64,000 nt of DNA. It comes from JACVRW01 sp963812915. GTDB lineage: Bacteria > Actinomycetota > Thermoleophilia > Solirubrobacterales > Thermoleophilaceae. The position numbers and the translations under genes are program-made. A model generated the notes under the pieces. The model made no database searches, was not told the origin of the DNA, and saw only the letters and a program-made list of their open reading frames with translations. The stretch is taken from contig CAWEXB010000014.1 in NCBI GenBank assembly GCA_963812915.1, positions 1 through 64,000 of the forward strand. The letters run 5' to 3'. Each line of letters begins with the position of its first letter. The stretch's first letter is position 1. Below are positions 10,437 through 19,427 of the stretch, in pieces.

Positions 10437-11345
10437 TCAATAGAGCACCGACGGGATCCAGCAGCCGTCCGGCTCCCGGTACTCGCCGATGGACATGTAC
10501 GTCATCGGCTTCACGGGGCGCAGTCCCTCGCTGAGGCACCACCGGAGGAGGCCGGCCTGCCGCGTCGGCAGGAGGAAGGAGGCCGGCTCGTCGCCCGCTG
10601 CGAGAGCGCCCGTGACCAATGCGCGCATGTCGTCCTCCGTCTCCGCGACGGCGTACGCGGCTGGGAAGAAGGTGAGGGTCGTGGCGTACGCGGTGATCCG
10701 TCCGTCACGGACCGCGACGGATGGTGAGAGGACGGGCATCTGGACTGCGTCTCGTAGCTCGTTCGTTCGCTCGAAGCCGTGCACCGTGAGGCAGAGGCGT
10801 TCGCAGTCCTCGAGATCGCCCTCCTCGAGGGGACGGACCTCGATGCCGGCCGCCGGGCCGCTCCTCGGCCTCCCGCTGATCACGACCGCCGGCTCTTTGA
10901 CCTCGAAGCCGAGCGACGCATACAGCGACAGCGACTGCATGTTGAAGGAGTCCTGGAAGAGGCGAATCGCTCGCGCTCCGGCGCCACGATCCATGACCGC
11001 CTCCATCAGGCGGCGGCCGACGCCGTGCCCCTGTGCCTTGGGATCGACGGTGATCGGCCCTACTCCGGTGATGGTCCCGCGCTCGTCGAGGAAATTGGAG
11101 CCGACGATCCGCCCCTCGGCCTCGGCGACGACGCCCCAGATCGCGGGATGCGCGATGAAGTTGCTCGTGAGCTGTTCGGCTGCTTCGAGCGTCGGGAAGT
11201 CGCGCGGGAACCGGTGGTAGTCATGTAGGCCCCCGAAGGCCTCGTAGACGATCTGGGCGCACTCGTCTCCGTCGGCGGGCTCGATCGCGCGAACCGCGAT
11301 CGCCATCCCGCGTCCCGTCCCGGTCGATTCGGTCGCGTCAGCCAC
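10437..11345 (-). CDS. Tandem GNAT N-acetyltransferase
   Basis: A 302-aa protein with two GNAT-like halves. The N-terminal half carries the acetyl-CoA pyrophosphate-binding motif (DPKAQGHGVGRRLM) and the beta-4/alpha-4 region (ITVDP). The C-terminal half (from about 160) is a degenerate copy ending in LLRWCLSEGLRPVKPMTYMSIGEY, like bacterial two-domain acetyltransferases of unknown substrate. Start GTG 11345 with AGGAG five bases before it. It stands alone between two intergenic stretches. Confidence 0.85.
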   Translation of the reverse strand: MADATESTGTGRGMAIAVRAIEPADGDECAQIVYEAFGGLHDYHRFPRDFPTLEAAEQLTSNFIAHPAIWGVVAEAEGRIVGSNFLDERGTITGVGPITVDPKAQGHGVGRRLMEAVMDRGAGARAIRLFQDSFNMQSLSLYASLGFEVKEPAVVISGRPRSGPAAGIEVRPLEEGDLEDCERLCLTVHGFERTNELRDAVQMPVLSPSVAVRDGRITAYATTLTFFPAAYAVAETEDDMRALVTGALAAGDEPASFLLPTRQAGLLRWCLSEGLRPVKPMTYMSIGEYREPDGCWIPSVLY

Positions 11346-11904
11346 GGCTTCTCCTCTTCGCGCGCATGGGGGCGATGATCTTGGGTGGCGTCCGGCGAGT
11401 CAAACGGGCCCCTTAGCTCGGCCCGCCTCGTGCGAGCGCGCCGCGTCGCTCCTCCCCTTTAGGTGGCGCGGGTCCAGGCTGCCGGCCGGGGGCGCCAGCG
11501 GTCCGCGGTCGGCGCAGATCGGTTGGCAAGCGCGCGCGGGATCTCGGCCGCGCGTTCGCTTAGTGGTGTGCGCTGGCGACGATCGATCGGCCGACCGGCG
11601 AGATCGCCTGCGCGCCAAGCAGACGGTGCGCAAGGCGCGCTGGGCGCAGCCGCCCACCGCCGCCAGCCGGTTCCACTCGATGCCGCAGGCGAGCGCGCCA
11701 TCCCACGTCCAAGGAGTTCGCCCCCGTGTATGTAAGCCTCCTCGAGAGGGAGGCGTGGAAGCAGCGCCCGACGAGATGCCTGCTCTGGGGCGCGACGGAT
11801 GCGAGTGTGGCGCTTCTCCTTTGCGCCATCGGATACTCCGGCCGCGGCGCGCGGTGCGCGCTTCTGCTGCGCGGCGCACGTACGTGGGGTGCGAGACTCG
11901 GCGC
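11346..11904. other. Intergenic stretch without recognisable gene
   Basis: About 560 bp between the GNAT start and the HD-type gene remnant. Open frames cross it on both strands, but their translations are Arg/Ala/Pro-rich, as expected for GC-rich non-coding DNA, and match no family I know. A weak 6-bp inverted repeat sits at 11405-11425. Confidence 0.4.
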
Positions 11905-12589
11905 GTGGGTGCCGGCCTTCGCCTTGCTGATCTCCTTGGTGGCCTCTCGATCGCCTGCGACCTCGGCTTCGGGCTGCCGCCCGAGGAGGCGATGCGGTCG
12001 TGCCTGATCGCCGCGGCGCTCGCGAGGCGGCGAGGGCTGCCCGAGTCCGAGGTCGCCGAGACCTACTACACCGCGCTGCTGATGCACGTGGGGTGCAGCG
12101 CTCTCTCACACGAGACGGCAGCGGCCTGGGGCAACGAGCAACGTGCGCTGGGCGCGGCGGCCCGGACCAACCTCGCCGACCCCTCCGAGATCGCCGGCAC
12201 CCTGTTGCCGGCGATCACCGAAGGGATGAGCCCCGCCGAGCGCTCCCGGGTGGAGAGCTACGCCGCCTCACCACAGGGACAGCAGTTCGGTAGGAGGTTC
12301 GACACGGGCAGCTGTGAGGTGGCCAGTGCGACCGCGCGGCGGGTGGGGCTCGGAGCGGGCGTCGAGCGTGCGCTCAAGGAGGCGGTCGAGTGGTGGAACG
12401 GCGAGGGCCCGCCCGACGGGCTCCAGGGTGAGGAGATCGCCCTCCCGGCCCGGATCGCGCGTGCTTCTGCCGACGCCGCGCGGTTCGCGCATCTGGGCGG
12501 CACCGAGGCAGTGGCGGACGCGCTGCGGCGGCGCTCCGGGGGCATCCTCGACCCCTCGATCGTCGAGACCCTGATCGCGCAGCCGCCTG
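11905..12589 (+). pseudogene. HD-type regulator/phosphohydrolase, 3'-truncated
   Basis: The frame from about GTG 11905 encodes an N-terminal helical module seen in actinobacterial HD-domain (HD-GYP-like) proteins, often with a LuxR domain. Telling stretches are LRLADLLGGLSIACDLGFG, EAMRSCLIAAALA and YYTALLMHVGCSA, then ARFAHLGGTEAVADALRRR. The similarity stops at about 12585 (LDPSIVETLIA), exactly where a group II intron maturase fragment begins, so the HD catalytic motif and C-terminus are missing. The start is uncertain (GTG 11884 is also possible). Family assignment is from memory of the pattern. Confidence 0.5.
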
Positions 12590-12802
12590 CACTTCACCCG
12601 GATCACCAGCTATGCACTCAGGCGGCTCGCCCTGTTCGTGGCCAAACGCCACAAGCGGGCAACGGGCTACGGCATGACTGTCGTCGCCTACGTGTCGCCG
12701 AACCGCATGGGGCTGGTCAACCTCGACCGACTCGTCGTCACACCCAGCCCCTTCCGGGACTGGCGGGCCAAGCCGAATACCGCCGGTGAAGGACGTCGGT
12801 GA
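12590..12802 (+). mobile_element. Group II intron maturase, C-terminal fragment
   Basis: Seventy codons matching the extreme C-terminus of group II intron-encoded reverse transcriptase/maturase: LRRLALFVAKRHKR, VVAYVSPNRMGLVNLD and the closing WRAKPNTAGEGRR before TGA at 12800-12802. The reverse transcriptase core and most of the maturase domain are absent, and the fragment joins the truncated HD-type gene without a start codon. It reads directly into intron domain V, as in intact introns, so this is the 3' end of a decayed intron. Confidence 0.85.
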
Positions 12803-12833
12803 GCCGTGTGCGGGAGAACCGCACGCACGGATC
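12801..12833 (+). ncRNA. Group II intron domain V
   Basis: A 33-nt hairpin with the domain V architecture: lower stem GAGCCGTG/CACGGATC, two-base CG bulge on the 3' side, upper stem TGCGG/CCGCA and a GAGAA loop. It lies at the maturase stop codon, as expected. Active introns usually end the lower stem in GTTC; here it is GATC, which disrupts the pairing of the catalytic AGC triad. The following domain VI region (12834 to about 12880) is not a clean hairpin, consistent with decay. Confidence 0.8.
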
Positions 12834-12997
12834 GACGCGGCGGCGGGAGGAAACCGGAACCAGTCGGGCCAGCACGAGCCGCACGGAACCAGGCGCCTCC
12901 CGCCGACCCGACCGTCTGCCGGAGGTCGTCTGAGACGCCCGCTCGTGGGCGCGAAGCAGGCGTACGTGGAACACCTATTTGGCATACCCTGGCGCGC

Positions 12998-13657
12998 GTG
13001 CGCTGGCGCTTGCTGCTGCCACTGGTGCTGGCTGCGCTGGCAGCCGCCGCGGGCTGCGATCTCGGCTCGGACGATGAGGATTCCGGCGAGCGCCAACCCG
13101 AAGCTGCCGGCCGGGGGGACCGCCGCTCCCCGCCGCCGGTGGCACGGCTGCGCCGGGGCGGGTACGTGGTGGCGCTACGCCATGCGGCCACCGACCGGAC
13201 GGCGACGGACATGACGGGCGACCTGCGCGACTGCTCGCGCCAGCGCAACCTGAATGCCGAGGGGCGGCGCCAAGCGCGGGTCATCGGCCGCGCGTTCAGG
13301 CGACTCGAAATTCCGGTCGGCCGGGTGCTGGCGAGCCCCTTTTGCCGAACGCGCGACACAGCGCGCCTGGCATTCGGTCATGCGCGACCTTCGCGGGCCC
13401 TGCTTTCGGCCGACTTCTTCGGCGCCGGAGAGGCCGCGGAGCGTCAGCGAGGTGGGCTGCGTCGGCTGCTCGCTCTGCCGCCCGGCCGCGGGAGCAACAC
13501 CGTCCTCGTGTCGCACGAGGCCGCCATCGCCGCGGCCACCGGCGTTACCGTCGCGGAGGGCGAGGCGGTGATCGTCGCGCCCGGTCGCGAACGGCGCCGC
13601 TTTCAGATCGTTAGGACAGTCGAGGCGGACGGTTGGGACCGTTCGGAGCGGCCCTAG
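12998..13657 (+). CDS. Lipoprotein histidine phosphatase
   Basis: A 219-aa phosphoglycerate-mutase-like histidine phosphatase anchored outside the cell. The signal peptide LLLPLVLAALAAAAGC ends in a lipobox cysteine. The family motif RHG appears as LRHAATD, the arginine after it is in SPFCRTRDTA, and the second His is in VSHEAAIAA. The Gly-to-Ala change in RHG is common in the SixA/extracellular branch. Start GTG 12998 gives a complete signal peptide; a longer frame upstream lacks one. It lies just after the intron remnant. Confidence 0.8.
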   Translation: MRWRLLLPLVLAALAAAAGCDLGSDDEDSGERQPEAAGRGDRRSPPPVARLRRGGYVVALRHAATDRTATDMTGDLRDCSRQRNLNAEGRRQARVIGRAFRRLEIPVGRVLASPFCRTRDTARLAFGHARPSRALLSADFFGAGEAAERQRGGLRRLLALPPGRGSNTVLVSHEAAIAAATGVTVAEGEAVIVAPGRERRRFQIVRTVEADGWDRSERP

Positions 13658-13867
13658 CCTCCATGCCTCTTACGCTGACGGTCGGCGTCTCCTCGGAGGT
13701 GCCGACGACGCTCGTTGCGGATAAACGAGCAGGCGTCTCGTGTAACGCCGCAGTCGCTTGCGCAAATCGTCCGGAGCGGTCGTCTGATGTTCGATCACCG
13801 AGACGCTCGCAACCACGCGTGGCTGTGGCGCTGATCGACTCTGAATTGCATATGCGAGTGTGACGAG

Positions 13868-14644
13868 GTGGCCCGCGACCCGCGAGATCAGTCGAACATC
13901 GAGGTGCGGTCACTGGCGGAGGAGCACACGCGGCTCGCGGTTCGCAAGCGACTACGGCGCAGGCCGTCCGCAAGCTATCTCCAAGACTTCATCTACGGCG
14001 GCGTGGACGGGGCGGTCACGACATTCGCGGTGGTCGCCGGCGTGGCGGGAGCGAACCTCGACGAAACCGTGGTCATTATCCTGGGCGGCGCCAACCTGCT
14101 CGCCGACGGGTTCAGCATGGCGGTCAGCAACTTCCTCGGCACCCGCGCCGCGCGACAGCAACGCCAGCGCGCCCGTCGCGAGGAGCAGCTCCATATCCGT
14201 CTCGTACCGCAAGGCGAGCGAGAAGAGATCCGCCAGATCTTCGCGGCGAAGGGCTTCGAAGGGCACGATCTCGAGCGGGTCGTCGAGGTGATCACTTCCG
14301 ACCCCGAGCTCTGGACGGAGACGATGATGAGCGAGGAGCTCGGCTACGGCTCGACCGAGCCCAGCGAGGTGCGCGCAGCGCTCGCCACCCTGGCGGCCTT
14401 CGTCACCATCGGCTTCCTCCCCTTGAGCGTGTTCGTCTACGACCTCGCCGCGCCTGGAGCCATCGATGACGCGTTCACTTGGAGCGCGTTGATGACCGCC
14501 GTCGCCTTCCTCGTCGTGGGCGGCATCAGGTCGCGGTTCGTCGACCAGCAATGGTGGCGGTCTGCCGTCGAGACACTCGTCGTCGGAGGACTCGCCGCCG
14601 TGCTCGCGTACGCGGCTGGCGCGCTCCTCCAGAGCGTGGCCTGA
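13868..14644 (+). CDS. VIT1/CCC1 family metal transporter
   Basis: A 258-aa membrane protein of the vacuolar iron transporter family (Fe2+/Mn2+ transport). The first membrane segment carries the diagnostic IYGGVDGAVTTFAVVAGVAGA; the second has GGANLLADGFSMAVSNFLG. A charged cytosolic region (about 95-160, with EREEIRQIF and MMSEELG) resembles the metal-binding domain between helices 2 and 3. Three more hydrophobic segments follow. Start GTG 13868 is the only reasonable start but has a weak ribosome site. It may form a metal-handling pair with the MgtE-like gene downstream. Confidence 0.85.
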   Translation: MARDPRDQSNIEVRSLAEEHTRLAVRKRLRRRPSASYLQDFIYGGVDGAVTTFAVVAGVAGANLDETVVIILGGANLLADGFSMAVSNFLGTRAARQQRQRARREEQLHIRLVPQGEREEIRQIFAAKGFEGHDLERVVEVITSDPELWTETMMSEELGYGSTEPSEVRAALATLAAFVTIGFLPLSVFVYDLAAPGAIDDAFTWSALMTAVAFLVVGGIRSRFVDQQWWRSAVETLVVGGLAAVLAYAAGALLQSVA

Positions 14645-15029
14645 GCAGGACCAACGGCTGTGTCGCTCCTGGAATGCGCGACCAGCAGAAGCTCGGCGCC
14701 GCTGTTGCCGGGCATGGAGGGGTAGCGCGGGCTGTCGGCACTGCGCCGGCGCCGTGCTCAGCCGCTGGCGCTGTGCTCAGGCGTCGCGCTGAGCGAGAGT
14801 CAGCACCGCGGCCAGAGTTGCCGCGAGGCCAAGGGCCACGAGCTTGATGCCAGCGCGCCCAACGGCCGAGCAGTTCCGAAGTCTGGCTGTCTGTCAGCGA
14901 GCCCGCTATGAACCGGCGTTTGGCGGGCCCGTTGACCGCAGCGGTGATCCCGACATATCCGCTTCCTGCGGGTGATCTCCGGAGGGAGAAGTCTGAAGTT
15001 CGAACCCTGCCGGGCGCGTACAGGACACA
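14645..15029. other. Intergenic stretch
   Basis: 385 bp between the VIT and MgtE-like genes. No coding frame looks real. A short T-arm-like piece (GTTCGAACCCTGCCGG, near 15000-15013) has no matching 5' stem and is not called as tRNA. GGAGGGAG near 14981 is ribosome-site-like but is followed by no convincing start. Confidence 0.35.
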
Positions 15030-16028
15030 ATGGTGGCTGCCTTGCCGACACCGAGCGAACTGTCCAAGCCTGACGGATTACTGGGCGTCGCGGCAGAGTA
15101 CGCGACCGAGAGCGTCCCTGTGGCTCGGCGCGACCAGCGCGTCGGCGAGGTGAGAGGGGAGCTTGTAGGGCGCGAGTTTCGGTGCGCCGAGGATGTCGTC
15201 GTTCTAGAGTCGGGGAGGCTCGTCGGGCTGGTCTCGATCGAGCGCCTTCTGGCTGCCGACTCGAACGCCAGCGTCGAGGACGTCATGGACCCCGACCCGC
15301 CGAAGGTTGCGCCCGATACCGACCAGGAGCGCGCCGCCCGGAGAATGGTGGACCGCCACGAATGCAGCCTGGCTGTGGTCGACGCCGATGGCCGGTTCCT
15401 GGGGCTGATCCCGCCTTACCGGATGCTGCGGGTCTTGCTCGACGAGCACGAAGAGGACCTTGCGCGCGTGGGGGGCTATCTCGCCGGGACGGCACGCGCG
15501 CGTGGCGCCGCCGAGGAGCCTGTCGTGCAACGCCTCTGGCATCGGCTGCCCTGGCTGCTGGTTGGGCTGCTCGGGGCGATGGCCGCGACCGCGATCGTCG
15601 GGGGCTTCGATCATCAGCTCGAGGCCAACGTCCTGCTCGCCTTTTTTATCCCCGCCGTGGTCTATATGGCCGACGCGGTCGGCACCCAGACCGAGACGGT
15701 TCTGATCCGGGCGCTCGCGGCGGGAGTCACTGTTCGCTCGGTACTACGCCGCGAATTGCTCACTGGGCTCGTCATGGGCATCGTGATCGGCGGAGCCTTC
15801 CTTGCATTCGCGCTAGTCGGCTGGGGTGACCTAGACGTCGCCGTGGCGGTGGCGCTGGCGATGTTCGCGAGCTGTTCGATCGCGACCCTGGTGGCGACGG
15901 CACTGCCCGCCGCGTTCCAGCGCCTCGGCAAGGACCCGGCCTTCGGCTGCGGGCCGCTGGCGACAGTTTTCCAAGATCTGCTCTCGATCACTGTCTACCT
16001 GGCGATCGTGGTGGCGCTGGTGGTCTGA
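15030..16028 (+). CDS. MgtE-like divalent cation transporter with CBS domains
   Basis: A 332-aa protein: paired CBS-type region (about 40-150; VMDPDPPKVAPDTD, then ECSLAVVDADGRFLGL) followed by an MgtE integral-membrane domain with five hydrophobic segments (about 165-332). MgtE signatures include FFIPAVVYMADAVGTQTETV and the final DLLSITVYLAIVVAL. The N-terminal MgtE helical domain is missing, so gating must differ from full-length MgtE. Predicted role: Mg2+ or other divalent cation movement across the inner membrane. Start ATG 15030. Confidence 0.85.
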   Translation: MVAALPTPSELSKPDGLLGVAAEYATESVPVARRDQRVGEVRGELVGREFRCAEDVVVLESGRLVGLVSIERLLAADSNASVEDVMDPDPPKVAPDTDQERAARRMVDRHECSLAVVDADGRFLGLIPPYRMLRVLLDEHEEDLARVGGYLAGTARARGAAEEPVVQRLWHRLPWLLVGLLGAMAATAIVGGFDHQLEANVLLAFFIPAVVYMADAVGTQTETVLIRALAAGVTVRSVLRRELLTGLVMGIVIGGAFLAFALVGWGDLDVAVAVALAMFASCSIATLVATALPAAFQRLGKDPAFGCGPLATVFQDLLSITVYLAIVVALVV

Positions 16029-16258
16029 GGGGAGTCGGCCACCCCGATGGACGGTCAACCAGGGAGAATGCTTCGCTCGGCGCCGACAACCACCGCGACG
16101 ACAACTCTGGAATCCTGTTTTCCGGTCTCCTCGCGCGGCGATCGCGAGGAGGGCTCACGCCCGGTACTCGACGTCCGAGCGCTCCCCGTCGACCTCGGTC
16201 CCAGCCGTGCTTGCGATCAGCCTGGGACGTCTCGAGTCCGTCCGATGGCCGCTCGATG
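16029..16258. other. Intergenic stretch between converging genes
   Basis: 230 bp separate the MgtE-like stop from the minus-strand frames of the NO reductase operon. I see no gene, tRNA-like fold or strong terminator. Confidence 0.35.
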
Positions 16259-16414
16259 TCAGGTCGCATCGACGCAGCGGAAGCAGCAGATGGCGGCCAC
16301 GCGAGCCGGGACCACTCCTTTCTCGTACTCGCGCGGGATGCGCCGGCTGAGCGCCACCGCGGCAAGAGTCAGCGCGGCGAGGACGAGGAGAAGACGAGCA
16401 TCAGGGTCTCCTCA
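16259..16414 (-). CDS. Possible small membrane peptide, frameshifted
   Basis: Reading on the minus strand from an ATG at 16414 and skipping one C in the CCC at about 16405 gives a 51-aa peptide: a charged start, one hydrophobic helix (ARLLLVLAALTLAAVALS), a charged linker and CCFRC near the end. Without the skip the frame lacks a start codon. It could be a separate small protein or a lost C-terminal extension of the 183-aa protein just upstream. Weak call, based on hydrophobic pattern and on the same extra-base lesion seen in other genes here. Confidence 0.3.
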
Positions 16415-16952
16415 TGCGCAGCCCCTGCGACGGGCTGGGCTCGGGGAAGTTGGCTGGGTGGGCGCGAAGGTCGCGCAGCAGCAGCCGGGTGATGAGCACA
16501 CATATCGCCAGGAGGCCCACGAGCAGCCCGGCCTCGGCGGCGTCGTGGTTGCGCGCCAGCGCCACGGCGGCGACTAGGCCGGCCAACGCCACCAGCATCA
16601 CGGCGATCACGCGGTGGAAGCGCCCGGCCTCCGAATGGGGCCAGGGGTCGAGCGGGCGAACGACCTCGCGGCCCCGATCGGAGTCCGTGCAGCGCTCCTT
16701 CAGACGGCAGCGGTTGCACACGTGCGCCTGCGCGCGGTAGCGCACGAGCCGCCGCTCATGGTCGAACTCGTGGGGCCAGAGATGCTCGCCCTCGGGGCAG
16801 ACCCAGACGTCCTGGTCGGCTTGGTAGTCGAACCCGGCGGTGCGGTAGCGCAGCGAGCGCCGGTGGGTGTGCGCCGACAGCCACTCGAGTACCCCGGCGG
16901 ACAGAAGCAGACCGAGCGAGTAGGCGCCCGCGAGCAGGGTCTCCGCGCTCAT
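16401..16952 (-). CDS. Cys-cluster membrane protein coupled to NO reductase
   Basis: A 183-aa protein of unknown function. It has an N-terminal hydrophobic helix (TLLAGAYSLGLLLSAGVLEW), a soluble stretch with a Cys cluster (WVCPEGEHLWP, then AHVCNRCRLKERCTDSDRGR), and two C-terminal membrane helices. The cluster's spacing closely resembles the zinc-binding region of some DDE transposases (CP-G-L ... C-x2-C-x-L-x3-C-T), a surprising resemblance for a membrane protein. The ATG overlaps the NO reductase stop as ATGA, implying coupled translation. It may bind zinc or an Fe-S cluster and assist the reductase; this is inference. Confidence 0.6.
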   Translation of the reverse strand: MSAETLLAGAYSLGLLLSAGVLEWLSAHTHRRSLRYRTAGFDYQADQDVWVCPEGEHLWPHEFDHERRLVRYRAQAHVCNRCRLKERCTDSDRGREVVRPLDPWPHSEAGRFHRVIAVMLVALAGLVAAVALARNHDAAEAGLLVGLLAICVLITRLLLRDLRAHPANFPEPSPSQGLRMRRP

Positions 16953-19279
16953 GTCACCTTCGCCGCCGCGGCCTCGTCGGAGCTGACTCCGGTCACGCCA
17001 CCGGGATCGTCGATCTCGGTGAACAGGATGTCCTCCGGTTCCTCGAGGGTGACCCGCTTGACCGTGTGCCGGATTCCGAGGTAGCAGATGTAGAGCACCG
17101 GCAGCGCTCCGCCAACGATGAACACGATGTCGCCGGGCAGGCGCAGCCACTCGAGCAGCGCGTTGGTGTCCTCGGTCAGAAAGTGCAGGTCACGCGCCTC
17201 CCAGTAGCCCTCGTTGACCGACTTGTAGAGCTGCGTGATGCCGAGCGGCAGCAGCGTGGCGAAGCACATCCAGGCGAGCCCGATGTTGGTCGACCAGAAC
17301 GAGATGCGCGCCCACTTCTCCGGCCATCGCTCGGCCGGGATCAGATAGCGCAGGCAGAACAGCGCCAGACCGATCGCGAGCATGCCATACACGCCCATCA
17401 TCGCCGCGTGGGCGTGGTTGGCGGTCAGAGCGGTGCCGATCTCGTAGTAGGAGACGACCGGCAGGTTGACCAAGAACCCGAAGACCCCCGCCCCGAGGAA
17501 GTTCCAAAAGCCCACGGACACGAGGAACATCACCGCCCAGCGGTGCGGGAAGGGCGTACGCGACTTCGACTGCTGGGCCGCCCCGAGCTGCAGGAACGAC
17601 CACGCCTCGACCGTCAGGAAGGTGAGCGGAATCACCTCGGCGGCGCTGAAGAAGGCGCCGAGCGCCATGTGCTCGGCCGGCTCGCCGGAGAAGTAGAGGT
17701 GGTGCATCGTGCCGATCACGCCCCCGGCCGAGTAGAGAATGATGTCGAGGAAGATCACCGTCAGCGCGACCTTTTCGCGCACAACCCCGAGCAGCACGAA
17801 CATGTAGGCGACCATCACGGTCGTGAACAGCTCGAGGAAGTCCTCGACCCAGAGGTGGACAACCCAGAAGCGCCAGAACTCGTTGACCGTGAAGTGCTGG
17901 CCGGTCTGCGCGATCAGGCCAACCGCGTAGAAGGCCGGGATAGCGAGCGCGGCCATGAAGAAGAGCCAGGGCATGTTGCCCGCGTGCTCGCCGCGCAGCC
18001 GCTTGCGCAGCACCCGCCACAGCATGAACACCCAGACGAACAGCCCCACCGAGAGCAGCACCTGCCACACGCGCGCCAGATCGAGGTACTCGAAACCCTG
18101 CAGTCCGAACCAGTTCGTGGCCGCCTCCCCCAGCAGTCCGTGCACCCCCAGGAACGAACCGATCAGCGTGCCGAACACCACCACGGCGAGCGCCCCGAGC
18201 AGCAGGAAGGCGAGCTTGCCTTGGCCCCTGGGCTCGCGCCGGGCGATCATCGGCGCGAGGAAGATGCCCGCCGCCACGAAGGACGTGGCGACCCAGAAGA
18301 GGGCGAGCTGCACGTGCCAGGTGCGCATCAGGTTGAACGGGACCAGCTCGGCGAGGTTGATCCCGAAGAAGCTGGCCAGCTCCGCGCGGTAGTGCTGCGA
18401 GGCGGCGCCGACCAGCACCTGGATCACGAACAGCGCCGCCATCACGAAGAAAAACCAGGCGCAGGCCCGCTGCGCCGGGGTGAGGGCCACGTCGCCGGGC
18501 GCGCGGAAGCTCAGCGAGGCCTGCTCGCGCCCGTGCCAGCCGAGGATGTTCCAGCGCCCAAAGGCCGCGAACAGCAGGCCGATGCCGCCCAGCAGCGCGA
18601 TCAGCGACAGCACCGACCAGACGATCACGTTGGCAGTGGGCTCGTTGTCCACGCGCGGCTCGGGCGGCCAGTTGTTGGTGTACGAGTAGTTGTGACCGGG
18701 CCGCTCCGCCGCGCCCGCCCAGGCCGTCCACCCGAAGAAGGCGGTCAGCGCGGCCAGGTCCTCGCGATCGGTGATCGCGTCGGGGCGCAGACCGTGCTTG
18801 GTGGTGGGCTCGGAGAAAAAGCGCGAGTAGTGCGCCACGAGCCGGCCGTGGGCCTCGGCCTGGGGCTCGGTGAGCTCGAGCACGCCCGTCCGCTTGTCGT
18901 AGCGGTTGGTGCGGAAGTCATCGATGGTGCGCTGGCGAGCGCGATCGGAGCGCTCGCCGCCGTAGCTCCGCTCAACGTGGTCCGCGGCCCTGCGCAGGTA
19001 GTCCGCGGTGTAGTCGGGGCCCAGGTAGGCGCCGTGGCCGAACACCGAGCCGTACTCCATGAGGCCGTTGTTGAGGAAGACCTCCTGGCCGCGCTCGACG
19101 TCGCGCTCGGTGTAAATCAACTCGCCGGAGGGATCGACGACCCGTTCGGGAATCGGCGGCTTGGCCTGATAGGTGCGGTAGGCCAGCAACCCCAGCACGA
19201 AGAACCCGAACAGCACGACCAGGACAACGGCCTGCACCCACCCCTTCGACACGAGCAGATTCCTGTGTTCTCCGGCCAA
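16949..19279 (-). CDS. norZ: Quinol-dependent nitric oxide reductase (qNOR)
   Basis: A 776-aa inner-membrane enzyme reducing 2 NO to N2O with electrons from quinol. The qNOR-type N-terminal extension (about 40-240; NNGLMEYGSVFGHGAY, YTNNWPPEP) is fused to the heme-copper oxidase-like NorB core. Metal-ligand histidines are visible in HVQLALFWVATSF, HLWVEDFLELFTT, HHLYFSGEP and NHAHAAMMGVYGM. Start TTG 19279 with GGGAGG five bases upstream. It heads a minus-strand operon with the Cys-cluster protein and is divergent (148 bp) from a LuxR-type regulator that probably controls it. Likely role: NO detoxification or partial denitrification. Confidence 0.93.
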   Translation of the reverse strand: MAGEHRNLLVSKGWVQAVVLVVLFGFFVLGLLAYRTYQAKPPIPERVVDPSGELIYTERDVERGQEVFLNNGLMEYGSVFGHGAYLGPDYTADYLRRAADHVERSYGGERSDRARQRTIDDFRTNRYDKRTGVLELTEPQAEAHGRLVAHYSRFFSEPTTKHGLRPDAITDREDLAALTAFFGWTAWAGAAERPGHNYSYTNNWPPEPRVDNEPTANVIVWSVLSLIALLGGIGLLFAAFGRWNILGWHGREQASLSFRAPGDVALTPAQRACAWFFFVMAALFVIQVLVGAASQHYRAELASFFGINLAELVPFNLMRTWHVQLALFWVATSFVAAGIFLAPMIARREPRGQGKLAFLLLGALAVVVFGTLIGSFLGVHGLLGEAATNWFGLQGFEYLDLARVWQVLLSVGLFVWVFMLWRVLRKRLRGEHAGNMPWLFFMAALAIPAFYAVGLIAQTGQHFTVNEFWRFWVVHLWVEDFLELFTTVMVAYMFVLLGVVREKVALTVIFLDIILYSAGGVIGTMHHLYFSGEPAEHMALGAFFSAAEVIPLTFLTVEAWSFLQLGAAQQSKSRTPFPHRWAVMFLVSVGFWNFLGAGVFGFLVNLPVVSYYEIGTALTANHAHAAMMGVYGMLAIGLALFCLRYLIPAERWPEKWARISFWSTNIGLAWMCFATLLPLGITQLYKSVNEGYWEARDLHFLTEDTNALLEWLRLPGDIVFIVGGALPVLYICYLGIRHTVKRVTLEEPEDILFTEIDDPGGVTGVSSDEAAAAKVT

Positions 19280-19427
19280 CGAACCCTCCCGGGGCGCCTT
19301 CGAGCGGGCGCATTATCGGTCGGAGCCCGCGGCCACCGGGCTGCGGCGCCGGCAATTACGTAGTTATCCGCAGCTCGTCGCGGGGGATGGCGGGACGCTC
19401 GGCGCTGCGGCCCGTTAGTACGCTGGC

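Noticed and set aside
11563..11904. 5' extension of the HD-type gene
   Set aside because: The translation is Arg/Pro-rich without family similarity; the domain begins only after about 11905.
14995..15020. tRNA-like T-arm GTTCGAACCC
   Set aside because: No complementary 5' T-stem strand or acceptor; probably chance.
17066..19363. Very long plus-strand frame opposite norZ
   Set aside because: Antisense shadow of the NO reductase; His/Glu/Arg-rich with no domain.
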